In this document: positions 41,924 through 52,900 of the stretch, in pieces
Numbering within the stretch: position 1 is the stretch's first letter
How the letters are laid out: each line of letters begins with the position of its first letter
DNA from: Kitasatospora sp. MMS16-BH015
GTDB lineage: Bacteria; Actinomycetota; Actinomycetes; Streptomycetales; Streptomycetaceae
DNA: 64,000 nt
NCBI RefSeq assembly: GCF_002943525.1
Contig: NZ_CP025394.1
Coordinates: 5,890,001-5,954,000 of the forward strand
Direction of reading: 5' to 3'
Notes under the pieces: model-generated
Told to the model about the DNA's origin: nothing
The model's database searches: none
The model's input: the letters and a program-made list of their open reading frames with translations, nothing else
Position numbers and translations under genes: made by a program

Positions 41924-43777
41924 ATGACTGAGCACGCCGCAACCCCCCGCCGCGGGGACAACCCGGCCGCCCACGCGCCGGGCTCCACCACCGTCGTCGA
42001 GACGATGACCGGCGCGCAGTCGCTCATCCGCTCCCTGGAGGCCGTGGGCGCGGACACCGTCTTCGGCATCCCGGGCGGTGCCATCCTTCCCGCGTACGAC
42101 CCGCTGATGGACTCGGTGAAGGTCCGCCACATCCTGGTCCGCCACGAGCAGGGCGCGGGCCACGCCGCCACCGGCTACGCCCAGGCCACCGGCCGGGTCG
42201 GGGTCTGCATGGCCACCTCGGGTCCGGGCGCGACCAACCTGGTGACCCCGATCGCCGACGCCTACATGGACTCCGTCCCGATCGTGGCGATCACCGGGCA
42301 GGTCGCCTCCAAGGCGATCGGCACCGACGCCTTCCAGGAGGCGGACATCTGCGGCATCACGATGCCGATCACCAAGCACAACTTCCTGGTCACCGACGCC
42401 GCCGAGATCCCGCGGGTGATCGCCGAGGCCTTCCACATCGCCGGCACCGGCCGTCCCGGCCCGGTCCTGGTCGACATCGCCAAGGACGCGCTGCAGGCCA
42501 CCACCACCTTCCGCTGGCCGGTGGAGACCAACCTGCCGGGCTACCGGCCCGTCACCAAGCCGCACGCCAAGCAGATCCGCGAGGCCGCGAAGATGCTGGT
42601 CTCGGCGAAGAAGCCGGTGCTCTACGTCGGCGGCGGCGTGCTCAAGGCGCAGGCCAGCGCCGAGCTGCGGATCCTGGCCGAGCTGACCGGCGCGCCCGTG
42701 GTCACCACCCTGATGGCGCTCGGCGTCTTCCCCGACAGCCACCCGCAGCACCTGGGCATGCCCGGCATGCACGGCTCCGTCCCGGCCGTCACCGCGCTGC
42801 AGAAGTCGGACCTGCTCTTCACCCTGGGCGCCCGCTTCGACGACCGGGTGACCGGCAAGCTGGACTCCTTCGCGCCGTACGCCAAGGTCGTGCACGCCGA
42901 CATCGACCCGGCCGAGATCGGCAAGAACCGCCCGGCCGACGTGCCGATCGTCGGTGACGCCCGCGAGGTGCTGGCCGATCTGATCGTCGCCGTCCAGGCC
43001 GAGTTCGACGCCGGCCACAAGGCCGACTACGCCGACTGGTGGGTCAAGCTCAACGAGTGGAAGAAGACCTTCCCGGTCGGCTACGAGCCCGCCCCCGAGG
43101 GCGAGTTGTCGCCCCAGCAGGTGATCGAGCGGATCGGGCAGAAGGTCGGCTCGGACGCGATCTACGCGGCGGGCGTCGGCCAGCACCAGATGTGGGCCTC
43201 GCAGTTCATCAACTACGAGAAGCCGGCCACCTGGCTCAACTCCGGCGGCGCGGGCACCATGGGCTACGCCGTCCCGGCCGCGATGGGCGCCAAGGCGGGC
43301 AAGCCCGACACGGTGGTCTGGGCGATCGACGGCGACGGCTGCTTCCAGATGACCAACCAGGAGCTGGTCACCTGCGCGCTGAACAACATCCCGATCAAGG
43401 TCGCCGTCATCAACAACGGCTCGCTGGGCATGGTCCGCCAGTGGCAGACCCTCTTCTACAACCAGCGCTACTCCAACACCGTGCTGCACTCCGGCCCGGA
43501 GCACGACGGCAAGGAGCCGCCGGCCCAGGGCACCCGGATCCCGGACTTCGTGATGCTGAGCGAGGCGATGGGCTGCGTGGGCCTGCGCTGCGAGCGCCCG
43601 GAGGACCTGGACGCGGTGATCGAGCAGGCGATGGCGATCAACGACCGCCCGGTCGTGATCGACTTCATCGTCCACCAGGACGCCATGGTCTGGCCGATGG
43701 TGGCCGCCGGTACCAGCAACGACGAGATCCTCGCCGCCCGGGACGTCCGCCCGGACTTCGGCGACGACCTCGACTAA
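41924..43777 (+). CDS. ilvB: Acetolactate synthase large subunit
   Basis: A 617-residue ThDP/FAD enzyme. It condenses two pyruvates to acetolactate, or pyruvate and 2-oxobutyrate to acetohydroxybutyrate, for Val/Leu and Ile. ATG 41924 is behind AGAGACAGG; upstream in-frame sequence is the attenuator. Visible: catalytic Glu in RHEQGAGHAA, VCMATSGPGATNLV, a FAD region (FTLGARFDDRVTGK) and the ThDP motif GDGCFQMTNQELVTCALNNIPIKVAVINN. ilvN follows 27 bases later. Confidence 0.97.
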   Translation: MTEHAATPRRGDNPAAHAPGSTTVVETMTGAQSLIRSLEAVGADTVFGIPGGAILPAYDPLMDSVKVRHILVRHEQGAGHAATGYAQATGRVGVCMATSGPGATNLVTPIADAYMDSVPIVAITGQVASKAIGTDAFQEADICGITMPITKHNFLVTDAAEIPRVIAEAFHIAGTGRPGPVLVDIAKDALQATTTFRWPVETNLPGYRPVTKPHAKQIREAAKMLVSAKKPVLYVGGGVLKAQASAELRILAELTGAPVVTTLMALGVFPDSHPQHLGMPGMHGSVPAVTALQKSDLLFTLGARFDDRVTGKLDSFAPYAKVVHADIDPAEIGKNRPADVPIVGDAREVLADLIVAVQAEFDAGHKADYADWWVKLNEWKKTFPVGYEPAPEGELSPQQVIERIGQKVGSDAIYAAGVGQHQMWASQFINYEKPATWLNSGGAGTMGYAVPAAMGAKAGKPDTVVWAIDGDGCFQMTNQELVTCALNNIPIKVAVINNGSLGMVRQWQTLFYNQRYSNTVLHSGPEHDGKEPPAQGTRIPDFVMLSEAMGCVGLRCERPEDLDAVIEQAMAINDRPVVIDFIVHQDAMVWPMVAAGTSNDEILAARDVRPDFGDDLD

Positions 43778-43804
43778 GACCCTGACACGGAAGCAAGAGA
43801 GCTC

Positions 43805-44338
43805 ATGACTGCCATGTCCAAGCACACCCTCTCCGTCCTGGTCGAGAACAAGCCCGGCGTGCTCGCCCGGATCGCCGCCCTGTTCTCCCGTCGGGGTTTC
43901 AACATCGACTCCCTCGCCGTCGGCCCGACCGAGCACCCGGACATCTCCCGGATGACGATCGTGGTCAACGTCGAGGACCTCCCGCTGGAGCAGGTCACGA
44001 AGCAGCTGAACAAGCTGGTCAACGTGATAAAGATCGTCGAACTCGACCAGTCCGCCGCCATCCAGCGCGAACTGGTCCTGGTCAAGGTCCGCGCCGACGC
44101 CGAGACCCGGTCGCAGGTGGTGGAGATCGTCCAGCTGTTCCGGGCCAAGACCGTCGACGTCTCCCCGGACGCGGTGACCATCGAGGCCACCGGCAGCTCC
44201 GACAAGCTGGAGGCGATGCTCAAGATGCTGGAGCCGTACGGCATCAAGGAGCTCGTGCAGTCCGGCCTGGTGGCCATCGGCCGCGGTGCCCGTTCGATCA
44301 CGGACCGCTCGCTGCGCGCCCTGGACCGCTCCGCCTAG
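43805..44338 (+). CDS. ilvN: Acetolactate synthase small (regulatory) subunit
   Basis: A 177-residue subunit with the ACT domain that mediates valine feedback (HTLSVLVENKPGVLARIAALFSRRGFNIDSLAVG) and the C-terminal ALS_ss_C region. ATG 43805 is in good context; ATG 43814 would remove three residues. Cotranscribed with ilvB. Confidence 0.96.
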   Translation: MTAMSKHTLSVLVENKPGVLARIAALFSRRGFNIDSLAVGPTEHPDISRMTIVVNVEDLPLEQVTKQLNKLVNVIKIVELDQSAAIQRELVLVKVRADAETRSQVVEIVQLFRAKTVDVSPDAVTIEATGSSDKLEAMLKMLEPYGIKELVQSGLVAIGRGARSITDRSLRALDRSA

Positions 44339-44382
44339 CCGGAGCCGTCCCACCCCCTGAACTACTGCCCCACACCCCGGCC

Positions 44383-44413
44383 GGGTGGAACTACGGTAGG
44401 TACCGCACCACCC
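44383..44413 (+). other. Hairpin before ilvC
   Basis: GGGTGG (44383-44388) pairs with CCACCC (44408-44413), with inner CGGTA (44394-44398) and TACCG (44401-44405). It lies in the 104-base gap between ilvN and ilvC, possibly an mRNA processing or regulatory element. Function is inference. Confidence 0.35.
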
Positions 44414-44442
44414 GGCATCACTACGCAAGGAGATGTGCCCCC

Positions 44443-45441
<999 letters not shown>

Positions 45442-45525
45442 GCCCTCCCGTCGCCCGCCGCCACCCTTTTTGGGACGCGCTGCGCGCGACACCTACTGGG
45501 GGTCGAACTCCCTTGTACAACTAGG

Positions 45526-45562
45526 CTGCTCCCGTCCGAGTGATTTCGCCGGACGGGAGCAG
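45526..45562 (+). terminator. Hairpin between ilvC and serA
   Basis: Perfect 13-bp inverted repeat, 45526-45538 with 45550-45562, loop of 11, no T run. Probable ilvBNC terminator. A -10-like TAGACT at 45583-45588, 75 bases before serA, suggests serA has its own promoter. Confidence 0.55.
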
Positions 45563-45663
45563 GCTCGTATCAGCCCCGCCGATAGACTCCCGAGTACGCG
45601 TCAGGCCCACAGCGTCGTGCGTCTAGCTACGCGACATGCCACCCATCCTGTGAAGGAACAGTC

Positions 45664-47244
45664 GTGAGCAAATCCGTAGTTCTCATCGCCGAAGAGCTGT
45701 CCCCCGCCACCGTGGACGCCCTGGGCCCCGACTTCGAGATCCGCCAGTGCAACGGCGCCGACCGCACCGAGCTGCTGACCGCGATCGCCGACGTGGACGC
45801 CATCCTGATCCGCTCGGCCACCAAGGTGGACGCCGAGGCGCTGGCCGCCGCGAAGAAGCTCAAGGTCGTCGCCCGGGCCGGCGTGGGCCTGGACAACGTG
45901 GACGTCTCCGCCGCCACCAAGGCCGGCGTGATGGTCGTGAACGCCCCGACCTCCAACATCGTCACCGCCGCCGAGCTCGCCTGCGGCCTGCTGATCTCCG
46001 TCGCCCGCAACATCGCGCCGGCCAACGCCGCGCTCAAGCAGGGCGAGTGGAAGCGCAACAAGTACACCGGCGTCGAGCTCAGCGAGAAGACCCTCGGCGT
46101 GGTCGGCCTCGGCCGGATCGGCGTGCTGGTCGCCCAGCGGATGTCCGCCTTCGGCATGAAGATCGTCGCCTACGACCCCTACATCCAGGCCGCCCGCGCG
46201 GCCCAGATGGGCGTCAAGCTGGTCACCCTCGAGGAGCTGCTCGAGGTCGCGGACTTCATCACCGTCCACCTCCCCAAGACCCCGGAGACGATCGGCCTGA
46301 TCGGCGACGAGGCGCTGCACAAGGTCAAGCCGACCGTGCGCATCGTCAACGCCGCCCGCGGCGGGATCGTGGACGAGGCCGCGCTGGCCTCCGCGCTGCG
46401 CGACGGCCGGGTGGCCGGCGCCGGCCTGGACGTCTACGCCAAGGAGCCCTGCACCGACTCCCCGCTGTTCGGCTTCGACAACGTGGTGGCCACCCCGCAC
46501 CTGGGCGCCTCCACCGACGAGGCCCAGGAGAAGGCCGGCATCGCGGTGGCCAAGTCCGTCCGCCTCGCCCTGGCCGGCGAGCTGGTGCCGGACGCGGTCA
46601 ACGTCCAGGGCGGCGTGATCGCCGAGGACGTCAAGCCGGGCCTGCCGCTGGCCGAGAAGCTCGGCCGGATCTTCACCGCGCTCGCGGCCGAGGTGGCGGT
46701 GCGCCTCGACGTCGAGGTGCGCGGCGAGATCACCCAGCACGACGTGAAGGTGCTCGAACTCTCCGCGCTCAAGGGCGTGTTCGAGGACGTGGTGGCCGAG
46801 ACCGTCTCCTACGTGAACGCCCCGCTGTTCGCCCAGGAGCGCGGCGTGGAGGTGCGCCTGACCACCTCCAGCGAGAGCCCCGAGCACAAGAACGTGGTGA
46901 CCGTGCGCGGCACCCTGGCCGACGGCGGCGAGGTGGCCGTCTCCGGCACCCTCTCCGGCCCGAAGCAGACCCAGAAGATCGTCGGCGTGGACGCCTTCGA
47001 GGTCGACGTGGCCCTCACCGACCACATGGCCTTCTTCAAGTACGAGGACCGCCCCGGCGTGGTCGGCACCCTCGGCCGGATCCTCGGCGACGCCGGCATC
47101 AACATCGCGGGCATGCAGGTCGCCCGGGACGGCGGCCTGGCGCTCGCCTCCATCACCGTGGACACCGAGGTCTCCCAGGAGGTGCTGGCCGAGATCGCCT
47201 CCGCGATCGGCGCCCGCTTCTCCCGCTCGGTCAACCTCGGCTGA
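45664..47244 (+). CDS. serA: D-3-phosphoglycerate dehydrogenase
   Basis: A 526-residue enzyme for the first step of serine synthesis. It is the long actinobacterial type, with substrate domain, NAD domain (GVVGLGRIGVLVAQRM), intervening domain (about 320-450) and C-terminal ACT domain (VGTLGRILGDAGINIAGMQVAR) that senses serine. Catalytic Arg, Glu and His fit NAARGGIVDEAAL and TPHLGASTDEAQ. GTG 45664 follows GAAGGAA. Confidence 0.97.
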   Translation: MSKSVVLIAEELSPATVDALGPDFEIRQCNGADRTELLTAIADVDAILIRSATKVDAEALAAAKKLKVVARAGVGLDNVDVSAATKAGVMVVNAPTSNIVTAAELACGLLISVARNIAPANAALKQGEWKRNKYTGVELSEKTLGVVGLGRIGVLVAQRMSAFGMKIVAYDPYIQAARAAQMGVKLVTLEELLEVADFITVHLPKTPETIGLIGDEALHKVKPTVRIVNAARGGIVDEAALASALRDGRVAGAGLDVYAKEPCTDSPLFGFDNVVATPHLGASTDEAQEKAGIAVAKSVRLALAGELVPDAVNVQGGVIAEDVKPGLPLAEKLGRIFTALAAEVAVRLDVEVRGEITQHDVKVLELSALKGVFEDVVAETVSYVNAPLFAQERGVEVRLTTSSESPEHKNVVTVRGTLADGGEVAVSGTLSGPKQTQKIVGVDAFEVDVALTDHMAFFKYEDRPGVVGTLGRILGDAGINIAGMQVARDGGLALASITVDTEVSQEVLAEIASAIGARFSRSVNLG

Positions 47245-47257
47245 CGGTAAGCCAATT

Positions 47258-47293
47258 GGCGGGCCCGGGCTGCTTCGGCAGCCCGGGCCCGCC
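47258..47293 (+). terminator. Terminator of serA
   Basis: Perfect 16-bp inverted repeat, 47258-47273 with 47278-47293, capped by a stable TTCG loop. Confidence 0.85.
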
Positions 47294-47501
47294 TGCGTTC
47301 GGGTGGTGTTCGTCTCAGATACTAGGAAATCCAACTATCTGTGCAGACAGCGCGATTGGCTTGTCGTACCGTGAAAGGGCCATACGGTGCGCCGCCCCTG
47401 CAAGCCAGGGAGACCGGCCCGTGTGCGCCGTACGCCCATGGCAGGCGACCCTTGCCGCGTACCCGCCCTCTCCCCACACGCACGCCCTCAAGGAGACCGG
47501 T

Positions 47502-47657
47502 ATGCCCACCGTCGCTGACCGTCACGCCGCCACCCCCGCCACCCAGACCCGCGTCCCCCGCCGCCGCCACGCCCGCACCGAGTGCGACGCCCACGCGGCC
47601 CAGGCCCTGCAGCGCGCCCTCGACCGCCGCGACAACGGCGGCGCCACCGGCCACTGA
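47502..47657 (+). CDS. Small basic hypothetical protein (51 aa)
   Basis: A 51-residue Arg/His/Ala-rich peptide (MPTVADRHAATPATQTRVPRRR...) starting at ATG 47502 behind AAGGAGACC. The good ribosome site is the main support. It has no recognisable domain. It is convergent with the LysR gene, whose stop lies 22 bases away. Confidence 0.55.
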   Translation: MPTVADRHAATPATQTRVPRRRHARTECDAHAAQALQRALDRRDNGGATGH

Positions 47658-47679
47658 GGCCCGCCCCGGCCCGCCGCGC

Positions 47680-48585
47680 TCAGCGGCGGGCCGGGCCCGC
47701 CGCGGTGAGCATCCGGCCCGCCGTCGGCAGGCCCCGGGCCGCCGCCAGGAAGGCGGTCACGGCCGGGGTGTGCCGCACCGAGGGGCGCAGACCGAGCACC
47801 AGGCTGCGGTGCAGCCGGGGCGCGAACGGGACGGCCCGTAGCGTGCCGGGAAGCTCGCCGGGCAGGGCGGGCGCCGACACCACCGTCACCCCGTGGCCCC
47901 GGCCCACCAGGCCGAGCAGCTCGTCCAGATCGGGCAGCCGGAGCGAGACGGCCGGCTCCCGGCCGAGGGCGCGGAAGGCCGTGCGCAGCGCGGGCTCCAC
48001 CCCGTCCACCGGCAGCACGAACTTCTCCGCGAGCAGCTGCCGCACGCCCAGCCCGGCCGCGCCGGCCAGCGGGTGGCCGCCGGGCAGCACCAGGACCAGC
48101 TCCTCGCGCAGCAGCGGCAGGGTGGGGAGCTCCGCCCTGGGCGAGCCCAGGATGCCGAGGTCCACCGCCCCGCTGCGCAGCCAGTCGCTGATCTGCCGGT
48201 CGCCGCCGGCCCGCAGCGTCAGCTCGCCGCCGGGCATCTTGGCCCGGTACTCCGCCCCGAGCCGGGGCAGCAGCCGCGCCGCCACGTCGCCGGCGGCGCC
48301 GATCCGCAGCACCCCGGCGCTCTCCGCGGCCGAGCCGGTGGCCACCCGCCGCATCTGCTCGGCGTGCAGCAGCACCGCCCGCGCATGCGCCAGCACCCGC
48401 CGCCCGGCCTCGGTGAGCCGCACCCCGCCCCGGTCGCGCTGCATCAGCGCGACCCCGAGGGTGGCCTCGAGCCCGGCGATCGAGTGGCTGACGGCCGACT
48501 GACTGACCCGCAGCGTCTTGGCGGCGTTGGTGAAGCTGCCGGTGTCGGCGATCGCCACGAAGGCGGAGCACTGGGAGATTTTCAT
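47680..48585 (-). CDS. LysR family transcriptional regulator
   Basis: A 301-residue regulator. I start it at ATG 48585 (MKISQCSAFVAIADTGSFTNAAK), seven bases after AGAAGGGA; the open frame extends 20 codons further into the repeat element. N-terminal winged helix (TLRVSQSAVSHSIAGLEATLGVALMQRDRGGVRLTEAG) and LysR effector domain (GVLRIGAAGDVAARLLPRL...). Only 15 bases separate its start from a 255-bp MITE-like insertion, so its native promoter has been displaced or replaced. Targets unknown. Confidence 0.88.
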   Translation of the reverse strand: MKISQCSAFVAIADTGSFTNAAKTLRVSQSAVSHSIAGLEATLGVALMQRDRGGVRLTEAGRRVLAHARAVLLHAEQMRRVATGSAAESAGVLRIGAAGDVAARLLPRLGAEYRAKMPGGELTLRAGGDRQISDWLRSGAVDLGILGSPRAELPTLPLLREELVLVLPGGHPLAGAAGLGVRQLLAEKFVLPVDGVEPALRTAFRALGREPAVSLRLPDLDELLGLVGRGHGVTVVSAPALPGELPGTLRAVPFAPRLHRSLVLGLRPSVRHTPAVTAFLAAARGLPTAGRMLTAAGPARR

Positions 48586-48600
48586 CCTGCGATCCCTTCT

Positions 48601-48855
48601 AGGGTCTGTCCGGCCGATCACGCCGGGCGTCCGCCGTCGGGGCACGCGCCCTCCTTGCCCGACAACGGGCAGGAGGGGCCCTTCGCCGGCTTCTCCTCAG
48701 TCGCCGATGCTCCGCATGGACTCGCCCCCAGCCTTCGGCCGGGAGGTACCCCCGCGTCGGCGCCGCCGATGCACGCGCCCTCCTTGCCCGCCAACGGGCA
48801 GGAGGGGCCCTCCAACGACGCCCGCTGATCCGACGTGATCGGCCGGACAGACCCT
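48601..48855. mobile_element. MITE-like element, 255 bp with 22-bp perfect terminal inverted repeats
   Basis: The ends 48601-48622 (AGGGTCTGTCCGGCCG...) and 48834-48855 are exact 22-bp inverted repeats, similar to insertion-sequence ends. Inside are two direct copies of a 40-bp unit (48642-48681 and 48771-48810, one mismatch), each containing a hairpin (CCCTCCTTGCCCG / CGGGCAGGAGG). There is no room for a transposase, so it would move in trans. No clear target duplication is visible. It lies in the 5' region of the LysR gene. Confidence 0.75.
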
Positions 48856-49045
48856 GGGCGCCGACTCCGGCCACCCTAACCGCCGCGTGTGACACCCCGC
48901 GCCCGCCCGCCGGCGCAGTGGAGGAGCTCCGCGCCCTTCCCCGCCGAGTCGGGTCGATCTGACCGAATCCGACCGGGTCTGTTGCCCGCCGACCGGATCG
49001 GTGGTGGGTTGGAGCTGTACCGGTGGGAGCTGGAGGGGGTAGTCG

Positions 49046-49723
49046 GTGGCGCCGCAGCTGGGTGAGTGGCGCGTCGGGCCGCCCGAGACCGATCCGCGGG
49101 TGCTGCTGGCCGACGCCGACCCGCTCTCCCGGCACGTGCTGACCGACGTGCTCGGCCGCAGCGGCCAGCTGCGCTCGGTGACCGGGGTCGACCTGGCCGC
49201 GCCGCTGCGGCGCTGGCCGCTGGCCGAGGTGGACGTGGCGGTGCTCAACCTCGCCGAGGGGCAGGAGCGCGGCCGGGCCGTCCGGGAGCTGACCGCACAG
49301 GGCGTCAAGGTGCTGGTGGTGGCCGGTGGTTGGACCAAGGCCCGGCTGGCGGCGGCCCTGGCCGCCGGGGCGGCGGGCTGTCTGGCCCGGGACGCCCGGG
49401 TGGGCCGGCTGGTGCCGGCCGTCCGCGCGGTGGCCGCCGGCCACGCCGTGCTCTCCCCGGAGCTGCTGGCCCTCGACCACCGCCCGCCCGCCACCGAGCC
49501 CGCCCCGACCGAGGAGCAGGCCCGGCAGCTGCTGCGCACCCTCACCGAGCGCGAGCACGAGGTGCTCGTCCTGCTGGCCGGCGGCAGCTCCACCCCCGAG
49601 GTGGCGGCGGCCCTCGGCGTCGCCCCGGCCACGGTGAAGAGCCACATCACCCACGCCCTGGGCAAGCTCGGCGCCCGCAACCGCCTGGAGGCCGTCCTGC
49701 TGGTCCAGCGCGAGAGCGCCTAG
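49046..49723 (+). CDS. LuxR-type regulator with degenerate receiver domain
   Basis: A 225-residue orphan response-regulator-like protein, GTG 49046 after GGAGGGGG. The receiver (about 15-130) keeps the acidic pair (LLADADP), but the phospho-acceptor position reads VAVLNLAEG instead of the usual LDL, and the conserved Lys is Arg (GCLARDAR). It is therefore unlikely to be controlled by phosphorylation. The C-terminal HTH (LTEREHEVLVLLAGGSSTPEVAAALGVAPATVKSHITHALGKLGARNRLEAV) is normal. No kinase gene is nearby. Confidence 0.85.
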   Translation: MAPQLGEWRVGPPETDPRVLLADADPLSRHVLTDVLGRSGQLRSVTGVDLAAPLRRWPLAEVDVAVLNLAEGQERGRAVRELTAQGVKVLVVAGGWTKARLAAALAAGAAGCLARDARVGRLVPAVRAVAAGHAVLSPELLALDHRPPATEPAPTEEQARQLLRTLTEREHEVLVLLAGGSSTPEVAAALGVAPATVKSHITHALGKLGARNRLEAVLLVQRESA

Positions 49724-49733
49724 CGGCCCGGGC

Positions 49734-49845
49734 GACGAGGCGTCGGCTCCGTTGGTCGGATCCCCGGCGCTCCGTCAATTCCGGTACGGCGCACGCCGAT
49801 CGCCGCACGCCCTCCCCGGTTGGGCCGAACGCCTGACGCCTCGTC
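49734..49845. other. Distant inverted repeat before the subtilase gene
   Basis: GACGAGGCGTC (49734-49744) and GACGCCTCGTC (49835-49845) are perfect 11-bp inverted arms 90 bases apart, in the 242-bp gap before the protease. Possibly a terminator or operator pair; nothing else is seen in this gap. Confidence 0.3.
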
Positions 49846-49965
49846 ACTCACACGAGTGCACAACCTCCCCGGACGAGGGAGAGCGCTGGCGAGCCGCCCC
49901 GGGGCCTCCCTAGCGTGAGCCTCCCCGAGGGCGACCGCGCCCGCCAGCCCCCAGGGAGGCAGACC

Positions 49966-52900
49966 GTGCGTACCCATGCGGCCCGCAGGCTGACCAGAAT
50001 CGGCATCGGCCTGGCCCTGTTCGCGGGCTCGGCGCTGTTCGCCGCCGGACCGCCGAGCGGCGCGGTGGCCGAGGTCCGCGCGCAGGCCGGGGCCGGCGCC
50101 CCGCAGAGCATGCTGCTCGAACTCGACACCGAGGCCGCCGCCCCGGCCTGGCGCCGGGTGGGCGCCGAGGGCCGCCGGGCCCGCCGCGCCCCGGAGACGG
50201 TGCGCCGGGAGGCCGCGCAGGCCGGGGCTGCCCAGCGGCAGCGGGCCGAGGAGGCGCTGGACCGGCTGGCCGGAGCCGTGCGCCGGACCGCCCCCGACGC
50301 GCTGGAGCTCTACCGCACCCGCACCCTGCTCACCGGCCTGGCCGTCCTGGCCCCGGCCGACCGGCTGCCCGCGCTGCGCGCCCTGCCCGGGGTGCGGGCC
50401 GTGCACCCGATCAGCCACAAGCAGCGCGGCAACTCCTACTCGGTGCCGCTCACCGGCGCCCCCGGCGTCTGGTCCGGGGCCACCGGCCTGCCCGGAGACA
50501 CCGGGCAGGGGGTGCGGATCGGCATCATCGACTCCGGCATCGACTACACCCACGCCGACTTCGGCGGCCCGGGCACCGAGGCCGCCTTCAAGGCGGTGGA
50601 CGGCGCCAAGCCCGCCCCGGCGGATCTCTTCCCGAGCGCCAAGGTGATCGGCGGCAAGGACCTGGTCGGCGACGACTACAGCCCCGACCCGGCCTCCTCG
50701 CACTACCAGCCGGTGCCGCACCCGGACGACAACCCGATCGACTGCGCGCTCAACGGCCACGGCAGCCACGTGGCCGGCACCGCCGCCGGGTACGGCGTGA
50801 CCAGCGCGGGCAAGACCTACGCCGGCCCGTACCACGAGGGCCTGGACCCGGCCGGGTTCAAGGTCGGCCCCGGCGCCGCGCCCGGCGCCAGGCTGTACGC
50901 GATCCGGGTGTTCGGCTGCGACGGCTCCACCGACCAGCTCGCCCAGGCCCTGGACCTGGCCGCCGACCCGAACGGGGACGGCGACCCCTCCGACCACCTG
51001 GACGTGGTCAACCTCTCGCTCGGCAGCCGGTTCGGCTCGCCCGACGACGCCGACGCGCTGGCCGCCGACCACCTCTCCGAGCTGGGCACCCTGGTGGTCG
51101 CGGCGGCGGGCAACGAGGGCGACCTGTACGGGGTCGGCGGCAGCCCCGGAACGGCCCCGCGCGCCCTCGCGGTGGCGGCCTCGGTGGACGCGCACGGTGA
51201 CGCCGACGGCATCCGGGTGCTCGCCCCGGCGAGCCTGGCCGGGCTGGTGCCGGTGCACTGGAGCGCAAAGTACCAGGGCTGGGCGGGCAAGGAGGTGCGC
51301 GGCGAACTCGCCCGCCCGGTGGACCAGTCGGACGGCTGCACCGCCTTCTCCCCGGCCGACGCCCAGCGGCTCAAGGGCAAGGTCGCGCTGGTCTCCTGGC
51401 ACGTCAAGGACCCGGACCGGGCCTGCGGCTCCGGCGTCCGGGCCGACCACGCGGCCGAGGCCGGGGCCCTGGGGGTGCTCTACGCGGCCGACGGCGACCA
51501 CCTCGGCGAGATCGCCGGCGACGACCGGATCCCGGCCGCGATCCTGGCCAAGGCCGACGGCGAGCGGCTCACCGAGGCGGTGGCCACCGGCCCGGTCACC
51601 GTCCAGCTGGCCACCCCGGGCAACCCGCTGCACGGCGCCGTCTCGCAGGACCAGCCGCAGCGGGTGGACACCCTCACCGGCTTCACCTCCCGGGGCATCG
51701 GCCTGCCGGGCCTGGTCAAGCCGGACCTGGCGGCGCCCGGCGAGACGATCTGGTCGGCCAAGGCGGGCAGCGGCAGCGGCGGCATGCGCGAGGACGGCAC
51801 CTCGATGGCCGCCCCGCACGTGGCGGGCCTGGCCGCGCTGGTCAAGGCCGCCCACCCCGACTGGAGCCCGGCCGAGCTCAAGGCCGCGCTGATGGACACG
51901 GCGGGCGACACCTGGCTGGGCGACGACCACTCCGGCCCGGTCTACGGCCCCGAGCGGGCCGGGGCCGGCCGGGCCCGGGTGGACCAAGCGGTGCGCACCC
52001 CGGTGCTGGCCTACGCGGCGGGCGAGGGCGCGGTGGAGGGCGCGGTCGGGGTCTCCTTCGGCCCCGTCCCGGTGACCGGCCCGACCGAGCTGACCCGGCA
52101 GGTGGAGCTGCGCAACCACTCCGACCACCCGGTCGAGTACGCCACCGGCTACCAAGCCGCCACCGAGGTGCCCGGCGCCTCCTTCGAGCTGACCCCGCGC
52201 CAGGTGCGGGTGGCGCCCGGCGGCACCGCCCGGGTCACCGTGACCCTGCGGGTGCCCGGCCGGATCGACCGGGCGCCCGACCCGACCATCGACCTGGTGC
52301 AGGGCGGCAAGGCCCGCAGCTGGCGGCCCGAGCTCTCCGGCCGGCTGGTGCTCACCCCGGTGCAGGAGGGGCCGCCGGTGCTGCGGGTGCCGCTGTTCGC
52401 CGCGCCCCGCCCGGCCTCCCGGCTGGCGGCCGGCCCGCAGGTGCGGGCGGCCGGCGGCAGCACCCTGCTCGGGCTGACCGGCACCGCCGCGCCCACCTCG
52501 GCCGCCGGCGGCCTGGTCAGCGCCTTCGCGCTGGGCGGCGAATCCCCGCGCTGGCCGGACTGCCCGCCCGGGGTGCGGGACGGCGAGCGGGACGACAACC
52601 CCTGCGTCTCGCGCCCGGGCGACCGCGCGGCCGACCTGCGCTGGGGCGGCGCCGCCAGCGACGCCACCACCGTGCAGGGCGACCCGCTCGACCAGGGCAC
52701 CCTCTACCTGGCTGCCGCCTTCTGGGCCCCCGGCCCGACCCCGGTGGGCAACTTCGCCCTGAACGCCTCGCTGGACACCGACGGGGACGGCGTCACCGAC
52801 GTGATCGTCACCGCCGACCGGCTCACCAACAGCGACGTGCTGGTGGCCCGGGCCCGGGACGCCCGGACCGGCGAGCTGCTCGGCATCGAGCCGCTCAACG

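Noticed and set aside
48601..48855. A small gene inside the MITE-like element
   Set aside because: Open frames there are extensions of shadow frames across hairpins; none has a ribosome site or codon bias.
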